This document shows positions 58,707 to 64,000 of a DNA stretch of 64,000 nucleotides, piece by piece. Source of the DNA: CAIYRG01 sp964494505 (lineage in GTDB: Bacteria > Pseudomonadota > Alphaproteobacteria > Micropepsales > Micropepsaceae); NCBI GenBank assembly GCA_964494505.1, contig CAZBRO010000008.1, positions 1 to 64,000 of the forward strand, written 5' to 3'. The position numbers and the translations under genes were made by a program. Below the pieces are notes generated by a model that was given only the letters and a program-made list of their open reading frames with translations, had not been told where the DNA came from and made no database searches. How positions within the stretch are numbered: position 1 is the stretch's first letter; each line of letters opens with the position of its first letter.

Positions 58707-59483
58707 CTATGGCGCGACGATCGTCCGGCTGTACCAGGGCTGGGAATCCCAGCTCAGGACTTTCTCCTTTCCATCGAACAATGCGCCGACCCGCCCACCT
58801 GTGGCGCGATAGGAGAATTCCTTCACGCGATCGGGCGGACTGGTGGTCGCGTTGCGAGTGATGTCGGTGGCCTGTTCGGTCCGGAATATCTGGTATTTCG
58901 AGGGATCGGACGGATTGAAGAACTTCACGTCGCCGCCGCCCTTGTTCGCGGGCGCGCGTTCGTATTTCACATGCACCTGCATATGCTCGCCGTTCGCGGC
59001 TGCGAAATCCCAATCCTCTTCGGCCATTGCGGCGCCGCCTGCCGTGCTGACGCTGCGCGTCATCTTGGCGGTTGTGGCGTATTGCATGACGCCGAACGTG
59101 CCGGGTGCGGCCGCCTGCGTATCGGTCAGCCCGGCGAGAATCATCTGGCCGGTCTCGGTGCCGCCCGTCTGCTTCACGGGAGCGGCGAGATAGACCAGCC
59201 GCTCTGTCCCCCGCCCGGCCGGTTTGCCGTCGGATCCCACGATGTCCATGCGGTCGATGAAGATCATGCGCAGGTTTGCGTCCTTGGCCGGACCCGCGGC
59301 CGCCATCTGAGACTCCCAGCCCGGCGGCAGCATCTTCTTGAGTGCCGCGTCGGAAACGTGGAAATCGAGCTGAAAGCGGTGCTCGGCTCCCTGCTCCAGC
59401 ACGGTCTCGGCGCTGGCCGCGCGGGCCGCGAACGCAAGCGCGAACAGGCTTGCGGCGATTGCCCTGGTTGCGATTGGCGTCAT
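58707..59483 (-). CDS. Exported protein of unknown function
   Basis: This 258-residue protein has a signal peptide (ATRAIAASLFALAFAARAASA). The mature part, RFQLDFHVSDAALKKMLPPGWESQMAAAGPAKDANLRMIFIDRMDI and YEFSYRATG-like VKEFSYRATGGRVGALFDG, resembles an acetoacetate-decarboxylase-like or DUF2071-type barrel, but this is a weak visual match. It probably acts in the periplasm. It leads a two-gene unit with the alpha/beta hydrolase downstream. I do not assign a function. Confidence 0.6.
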   Translation of the reverse strand: MTPIATRAIAASLFALAFAARAASAETVLEQGAEHRFQLDFHVSDAALKKMLPPGWESQMAAAGPAKDANLRMIFIDRMDIVGSDGKPAGRGTERLVYLAAPVKQTGGTETGQMILAGLTDTQAAAPGTFGVMQYATTAKMTRSVSTAGGAAMAEEDWDFAAANGEHMQVHVKYERAPANKGGGDVKFFNPSDPSKYQIFRTEQATDITRNATTSPPDRVKEFSYRATGGRVGALFDGKEKVLSWDSQPWYSRTIVAP

Positions 59484-59678
59484 TCCGCTCCTCCCAGCTT
59501 TTGCGCCCGCAACTTCAAGCGTACAGGGCAAATGCGCCGAGGTCCATTTCCGGTTGCGGGGGCGCGAAGGCGCAAGCCCGTGCCCGGTTGAGAATTGTCA
59601 ACACGGCGCCCCGCCTTCCCCGTTCTATTGCCACGACGGACCGGCGCGGACACAGCCGGGCCGAGAGCCGAGGTACTT

Positions 59679-60392
59679 ATGGCCAGAATCACACGCGCGA
59701 AGGTGTACGATTTCGCGGCAACCCTGCCGCTGATCCTTTGCTATGGCATCGGGATCGCGGGGCTTTGCGTCAGGCTGGCCGCGGACAGCGCCGCGCTCAG
59801 GGATTCCTTCACGGCGACGGGCCTGCTCAACGCGGTCTACGAATCCGGGACGATCGTTTTTCTCACCCTCCTGATGTCGCTGTTCGTGTTCCGTCGGGTG
59901 CCGACGAACGGGGCCAAGGGCGTGCTGCCACGGGCGGCCGCGATCCTCGGCGCCAATATCCAGTTCCTGTTCCTGCTCCTGCCGCGGGTGGAGAACAGCT
60001 TCCCCATCCTGCTCGCTTCGACGCTGGTCACGCTGGCCGGGCTGTTCGGCTCGATCTATGCCGCGAGCTTCCTCGGCCGTTCCTTCAGCATCATGCCGCA
60101 GGCGCGCAAGCTGGTGACGGCGGGACCGTACCGGCTGGTGCGCCATCCGCTCTATCTCGCCGAGCAGATCGCCCTCTTCGGCATCATGTGGCAGTTCGCC
60201 CAGCCCTTCGCGTTCCTGATCGTCATTACCGGCTTTGCGATCCAGTTCGTGCGCATGCATTACGAAGAGCAGGTGCTGGCCGAAACCTACCCCGCCTACC
60301 GCGCTTATATGCGGACGACCGGGCGAATCCTTCCCCGCATCGCCTCGCGGGACACTCGCACCGTGCGGGACCGCGCGGCCGCGTGGCAATGA
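59679..60392 (+). CDS. Isoprenylcysteine carboxylmethyltransferase (ICMT)-family membrane protein
   Basis: This 237-residue polytopic membrane protein has about six helices and the ICMT/PEMT signature VTAGPYRLVRHPLYLAEQIALFG, plus a C-terminal YEEQVLAETYPAYRAYMRTTGR. Family members methylate membrane or lipid-linked substrates with S-adenosylmethionine; the bacterial substrates are mostly unknown. Its stop overlaps the tadG start as ATGA, so it is translationally linked to a pilus gene. It might modify a membrane component used in pilus assembly, which is inference from linkage only. Confidence 0.82.
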   Translation: MARITRAKVYDFAATLPLILCYGIGIAGLCVRLAADSAALRDSFTATGLLNAVYESGTIVFLTLLMSLFVFRRVPTNGAKGVLPRAAAILGANIQFLFLLLPRVENSFPILLASTLVTLAGLFGSIYAASFLGRSFSIMPQARKLVTAGPYRLVRHPLYLAEQIALFGIMWQFAQPFAFLIVITGFAIQFVRMHYEEQVLAETYPAYRAYMRTTGRILPRIASRDTRTVRDRAAAWQ

Positions 60393-61657
60393 CCATGCGC
60401 GCGCTGCTCCGAGCCGCGGATGTGTTTCGCCGCGCCGAACGCGGCGCCGTGGCGATCCATATCGGGCTGATGGCGATTGCGCTCATCGGCATGGCGGCAT
60501 TGGGGAGCGAGATCGTCTTCGTCCTCAACCAGCACCGGGAGATGCAGATGGCGGCCGATGCCGCCGCACTGTCGGCGAGCACCGCGCTCAGCAAAGGCTA
60601 CCCCTCGGACCTGAACGTCGAAGCGCGCGCGGTGGCGGCGAACGCAGGCTTCGTCCATGGCGTCGATGGGACGAACGTCACGCTCAATCATCCGCCGCTC
60701 GGCGGCAACAACACGAGCAACAACCAGGCCATCGAAGTGGTGGTGTCCCAACCGCAGACACTCTACATGACCTCGCTGTTCAGGTCGGGCGTGTTCAGCG
60801 TGGGCGCGCGCGCCGTTGCCACGGCCGGCAGCGGCACCTATTGCGTGGTGCAGCTCGTGGCGAGCCGCAACCCCGGCGTGACCGCGGCCAATGGCGCGAC
60901 CGCCACACTGACCCAATGCGGCATTGCCATCGATTCGACGGGCGCCACCGCGCTCTCGATGAGCGGTGCGGCCGTGATTACCGCGCAGTCGGTGTCGATC
61001 AGCGGCAACAAATCCATCACCAATGGCGCCGTTCTCAACGCTCCCTCCGTGAAGACATACCAGCCGGCCGTGACCGATCCCTATGCCGGTGTGGCGATGC
61101 CGGCGTTGCCCGCGTCCTGCGACTTCAACAACAAATCCTATGCCCACGGCACATGGAACTTGGTGTCCGGCAAGCGTTACTGCAACGGGCTCGCCCTCAC
61201 CAACGATGCCATCGTGACCATGGCGGCCGGCACCTATTTCATCGATCGGGGCAGCTTCAATGTTGGCGGCAATGTGAAGCTCACCGCCACCAATGTCACC
61301 ATATTCCTCACCAGCAGCACCGGCAGCGGCTATGCGACCGCCGTCATCGGGAATGGCGCCTCCGTGACGATGAGCGCGCCGACCACCGGCACGCTGGCCG
61401 GAATCGTGTTCTTCGGCGACCGCAGGGGCCCCATTACGAACGTGGCCGATTTCGGCGGCGGCGCGGTGATCAACGTCAACGGAGCGCTGTATTTTCCGAG
61501 CCAGAAAGTCACGTTCTCGAACGGCGTCAACAACCCGTCGGGCTGCACGCAGTTGATTGCCGGCGAAATCCAGTTCGTCGGCGGCTCCAATTTCCAGAAC
61601 AATTGTCCGGCCGGTGTGATCGCCGCGGGCGGCGGCGCCAGCACACTGGTCGAATGA
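60389..61657 (+). CDS. tadG: TadG-like pilus assembly protein
   Basis: This 422-residue protein has an N-terminal TadG/TadE-type helix (RGAVAIHIGLMAIALIGMAALGSEIVFVLNQHREMQMAADAAALSASTAL), in which the helix and following QMAADAAAL match the Tad_N domain. The remainder is a beta-rich extracellular domain with cysteines (QCGIAID, SCDFNN, YCNGL, GCTQL, NCPAG) and no von Willebrand domain that I can see. It is predicted to be a minor pseudopilin or to help secrete or anchor the Flp pilus. ATGA overlaps link it to the ICMT-like gene and to the following tadE. Confidence 0.85.
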   Translation: MTMRALLRAADVFRRAERGAVAIHIGLMAIALIGMAALGSEIVFVLNQHREMQMAADAAALSASTALSKGYPSDLNVEARAVAANAGFVHGVDGTNVTLNHPPLGGNNTSNNQAIEVVVSQPQTLYMTSLFRSGVFSVGARAVATAGSGTYCVVQLVASRNPGVTAANGATATLTQCGIAIDSTGATALSMSGAAVITAQSVSISGNKSITNGAVLNAPSVKTYQPAVTDPYAGVAMPALPASCDFNNKSYAHGTWNLVSGKRYCNGLALTNDAIVTMAAGTYFIDRGSFNVGGNVKLTATNVTIFLTSSTGSGYATAVIGNGASVTMSAPTTGTLAGIVFFGDRRGPITNVADFGGGAVINVNGALYFPSQKVTFSNGVNNPSGCTQLIAGEIQFVGGSNFQNNCPAGVIAAGGGASTLVE

Positions 61658-62142
61658 AAGGAGATGCGGCACGGATGCGCGGACGCATATTTCACTCAGA
61701 AGTCACGGATGGCACCGATCGGTTGCGCGGGACGGCGGCCATCGAGTTTGCGCTCGCTACGCCCTTTCTGCTCGCACTCATCATCGGCATTACCGAGGTC
61801 GGCATGGCCTCTTACGAGAGCATGCAGGTGGGCGACGCTGCGGAAGCAGGCGCGCTCTATGCGTTCCAGCATCCGACCGACTCGGCCGGCATACAGAACG
61901 CCATCACCAACGCGACCGGAACGGCCGGCATCTCCGCGACCCCTGCGCCCACCGCGTTTTGCGGCTGCCCGGGCGCAACCGGCGTTACAGTCGGAGATTG
62001 CGTGACGGCCTGCGCGAGCGGCGATGCGCAAGGACACTATGTGAAGGTCAGTGCATCGTTCACGCACAACGCCATTCTCGATTTCCCGGGCTTTCCCGAC
62101 CCGCTGGTTCTAACCGGCAGCACGATCGTCAGGGTGCAATGA
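61654..62142 (+). CDS. tadE: TadE-like minor pilin
   Basis: This 162-residue TadE-family protein has the pilin-like helix LRGTAAIEFALATPFLLALIIGITEVGMASYESMQVGDAAEAGALYA, with the conserved Glu (AAIEFA) that marks processed TadE pseudopilins. The C-terminal part has clustered cysteines (FCGCPGATG, DCVTACASG). The ATG at 61654 overlaps the tadG stop; an ATG at 61675 with AAGGAG upstream is an alternative and would remove seven residues. Confidence 0.87.
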   Translation: MKGDAARMRGRIFHSEVTDGTDRLRGTAAIEFALATPFLLALIIGITEVGMASYESMQVGDAAEAGALYAFQHPTDSAGIQNAITNATGTAGISATPAPTAFCGCPGATGVTVGDCVTACASGDAQGHYVKVSASFTHNAILDFPGFPDPLVLTGSTIVRVQ

Positions 62143-62555
62143 GACGCCAGCCCCTCCCCCTTCTCTTCGCATCGCAACGCGGATCGTTTGCGATAGAGTA
62201 CGGGTTGGTGTTGCCGGTTCTGCTGCTGTTCGTGCTCGGCATCATGGATGCAGGGCGTCTCATCTGGACCTATAGCTCGCTCTCCCGCGCGGCCGAAGCG
62301 GCCGCCCGCTGCGCGGCGGTCGATAGCATCAACTGCGCAACCTCGACGCAGATCAAGGCCTATGCCGTGGACCAGGCCTTCGGCCTGGATGTGACGAGCG
62401 CGGCCTTCACGCCGAGCGCGCCGGCTTGCGGATCGCGCGTGGATGCGACCTACACCTTCCAATTCATCATTCCATGGATCAGTCCGGCCCAGCCCTATGG
62501 CGCGGCGAACACCCTGACCCTCAACGCGACGGCGTGCTATCCGCCGTCGCACTGA
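62139..62555 (+). CDS. Second TadE-like minor pilin
   Basis: This 138-residue protein has the TadE-type processing site and helix: QRGSFAIEYGLVLPVLLLFVLGIMDAGRLIWTYSSLSRAAEAAARCAAVD. The FAIEYGLVLPVLL motif is the family hallmark. It starts by ATGA overlap with the first tadE gene. Pairs of TadE-like pseudopilins (TadE and TadF) are normal in Tad systems, and this may be the TadF counterpart. Confidence 0.87.
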   Translation: MRRQPLPLLFASQRGSFAIEYGLVLPVLLLFVLGIMDAGRLIWTYSSLSRAAEAAARCAAVDSINCATSTQIKAYAVDQAFGLDVTSAAFTPSAPACGSRVDATYTFQFIIPWISPAQPYGAANTLTLNATACYPPSH

Positions 62556-62564
62556 GCGTTCGGG

Positions 62565-63365
62565 TCAGCGCGTCTCGCGGGCGTAATCGAAAAAGCGCAA
62601 ATTCGATTCGACCTGAGCCTTGGCGAGATCGGCCCGGCCGAACTCGGCCGCGCGCGTATTGTCGCCCATCAGTCCATAGACAAGCGCGAGATTCTGGCGC
62701 GTGCGGGGACTCGCCGTGCTCGATTTCGCCATCGGGGTGAGGATGTCGATGGCTTCCGTGAAGTGCCCGCCGATCGCAAACGAAAGCGCGAGATCGTTCC
62801 GGGCTGCCACATTGCGGGGGTCCGCAGCGAGCACGACATTATAGGAGCCTTGGGCTTCCGCATGGCGGCCGAGCATGTCGAGGGCCACCCCGCGCCTCAG
62901 CAGCACGCGCGTATCGGAGGGTGCCTTCGTGCGCGCCAGTTCGGAAAAGGCGAGCGCCTTCTCGGGTTCGCCCAACGCCAGCTGCACACGCGAGAGACCA
63001 AGCAGCGCCCCCAGCCTCGCGGGATCGGCATCCTTGACCTTGTCATACGCATCGATGGCTTCATCAAAAGCGCCGGCTTCTAGCATCACGTCGCCGAATT
63101 CCACCGTCAGCGGACCATCGCCGGGATAGGCTGCCAGCACCGTGCGGTAGAGATTGACGGCCGAGGCGAGATCGCCCGCGGCCCGCGAGGCGCGGGCAAG
63201 CCGCAAAGCAGGCTGAACCTGCTCCTGTACAACGCGCAAATTGACCGCGCTTTCGGCGGCCTCCTTGGCCGGCGTGCTGGCAACGGCGCAACCGGCAAGC
63301 GCCACGGCAGCGGTCATGGACATCGCCAACCGCAGCATTCGTTGGAGAACCTTCTTCTGTCGCAT
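62565..63365 (-). CDS. tadD: TadD-like lipoprotein with tetratricopeptide repeats
   Basis: This 266-residue protein starts with a lipoprotein signal (MSMTAAVALAGC, lipobox Cys26) followed by about five TPR units (AAGDLASAVNLYRTVLAAYPGD, EAGAFDEAIDAYDKVKDADP, ALGEPEKALAFSELARTKAPSD, MLGRHAEAQGSYNVVLAADPRN, IGGHFTEAIDILTPMAK). TadD is the pilotin-like TPR lipoprotein of Tad systems. It is encoded on the opposite strand to the rest of the locus, converging with tadE and diverging from flp. Confidence 0.85.
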   Translation of the reverse strand: MRQKKVLQRMLRLAMSMTAAVALAGCAVASTPAKEAAESAVNLRVVQEQVQPALRLARASRAAGDLASAVNLYRTVLAAYPGDGPLTVEFGDVMLEAGAFDEAIDAYDKVKDADPARLGALLGLSRVQLALGEPEKALAFSELARTKAPSDTRVLLRRGVALDMLGRHAEAQGSYNVVLAADPRNVAARNDLALSFAIGGHFTEAIDILTPMAKSSTASPRTRQNLALVYGLMGDNTRAAEFGRADLAKAQVESNLRFFDYARETR

Positions 63366-63583
63366 CGCGTCCTACTTTCTTTTGATTACGCAATCGATCT
63401 TTCGGCCGCGAATTCACCGTCGTTCGAAACGGTTGGAATCCGCGTCCATCGCGTGCGCATATAAAGACAGAAGCTGCCTGTTACTGATTGATGAATGTCA
63501 ACATGGCTCCAAGCGATTTGAGACAAAAACCTCCGCAGCGAAGAACGCAGCGTTTTTCGCATCATCTTCAAGGAGAGGATCTC

Positions 63584-63775
63584 ATGCATACGGTTTCCAT
63601 AAAGATTGCCCGGTATCTATCGATTGAATCCGAGCGCGGCGTTACTGCGATCGAATACGGGCTCATCGCTTCGCTGGTCGCGATTGCCATCATCGTCGGC
63701 ATCACGCTGGTGGGCACCAATCTCAACTCGCTGTTCAACTACATCGGCGGCAAGGTCGCGCCCCCGGCTTCCTGA
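63584..63775 (+). CDS. flp: Flp family type IVb pilin
   Basis: This 63-residue prepilin has the Flp processing site ERGVTAIEYGLIASLVAIAIIVGITLVGTNLNSLFNYIGG: cleavage is expected after Gly19, exposing VTAIEYGLI with Glu at position 5 of the mature pilin and the adjoining Tyr. Mature length is about 44 residues. AAGGAGAGG precedes the ATG. It lies 122 bases before the prepilin-peptidase gene, the usual order in flp-cpaA loci. Confidence 0.93.
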   Translation: MHTVSIKIARYLSIESERGVTAIEYGLIASLVAIAIIVGITLVGTNLNSLFNYIGGKVAPPAS

Positions 63776-63897
63776 CCGGAGCCGTCCCTTCGCTTGGCCC
63801 CGCAAAGCGAACCTCCCGACAGCTCGCCAAAGGCGTGCTTCGGGCGGGACGCAGTCAAGGAGCTGTCTCCGCAACGTCTCGCGACAGATCATCGAAC

Positions 63898-64000
63898 ATG
63901 AGCGCTTTGCTATTTTCCGGAACATTGCTCGCGGCCGGCCTTGCCGGTCTCGTCGCGTCATGCGTTTCGGATCTTAGGGAGCGCCTGATCTACAACGAGG
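63898..64000 (+). CDS. cpaA: Prepilin peptidase CpaA (partial, runs off the right end)
   Basis: The first 34 residues are visible: a hydrophobic segment LLFSGTLLAAGLAGLVASCVSDLRERLIYNE, where the aspartate of VSDLRERLIYNE fits the first catalytic Asp of A24-type prepilin peptidases. Its position directly after flp supports the assignment. The rest lies beyond the window. Confidence 0.8.
   Translation, partial: MSALLFSGTLLAAGLAGLVASCVSDLRERLIYNE

Overview
The window reads as high-GC alphaproteobacterial chromosome. The evidence is a CRP-type regulator that looks like FixK, a FixJ-like receiver, HWE and PleC-type histidine kinases, a Flp/Tad pilus locus, a SoxC sulfite dehydrogenase and several families of short palindromic intergenic repeats of the kind seen in alphaproteobacterial genomes. 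I cannot name the genus. I see no rRNA, tRNA, CRISPR array, insertion sequence or phage module. Coding density is high, and many genes overlap by four bases (ATGA or GTGA).

Layout. 1-640: a small DUF559 endonuclease gene bracketed by inverted double-hairpin repeats. 648-2541: an orphan soxC plus a shortened monohaem soxD-like gene. 2883-12240: DUF1330 protein, CRP regulator, secreted ice-binding-like protein with a PEP-CTERM tail, HWE kinase, M61 peptidase, hybrid-free membrane kinase, membrane-tethered AAA ATPase and a small membrane protein. 12336-26570: a catabolic island. It has a plus-strand operon (MFS, hydrolase, luciferase-like monooxygenase), a five-gene minus-strand operon (MFS, Gfo/Idh oxidoreductase, MarR, two Rieske oxygenases), an SsuABC-like ABC importer and a TonB-dependent receptor. 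27021-33778: a GNAT/isochorismatase/59-residue-protein operon beside a LysR regulator, then MmgE/PrpD with an MFS carrier, and a HAD phosphatase.

33856-40769: a 1001-residue RTX metalloprotease-like protein, then a tightly coupled operon joining a beta-CASP ribonuclease, an archaeal-type AMP phosphorylase and a PRPP synthetase. 40877-47506: small secreted proteins, an OmpR/PhoQ-type two-component pair whose regulator appears to start at AUC, a DUF6152 protein, and an oxygen-response group (universal stress protein, FixK, FixJ-like receiver, and a small membrane protein behind a perfect FNR/FixK box). 47533-59483: M28 peptidase, an unnamed secreted protein, fatty acid hydroxylase, an ABC exporter operon with an AttH lipocalin-like partner, an ACS-type MFS carrier, a secreted alpha/beta hydrolase and an unknown secreted protein. 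59679-64000: an isoprenylcysteine-methyltransferase-like gene coupled to a Tad pilus locus (tadG, two tadE, tadD, flp and the start of cpaA), which runs off the right end.

Three points stand out. (1) The DUF559 gene takes its stop codon, and possibly its first ATGs, from the flanking inverted repeats, and the same repeat family recurs across the window, so a nuclease-repeat partnership resembling RAYT/REP is worth testing. (2) The ribonuclease, AMP phosphorylase and PRPP synthetase genes are linked by two ATGA overlaps, which suggests an undescribed RNA or nucleotide recycling route. (3) All eight convergent gene junctions longer than about 50 bases contain a dyad element, and none of the six shorter ones does.
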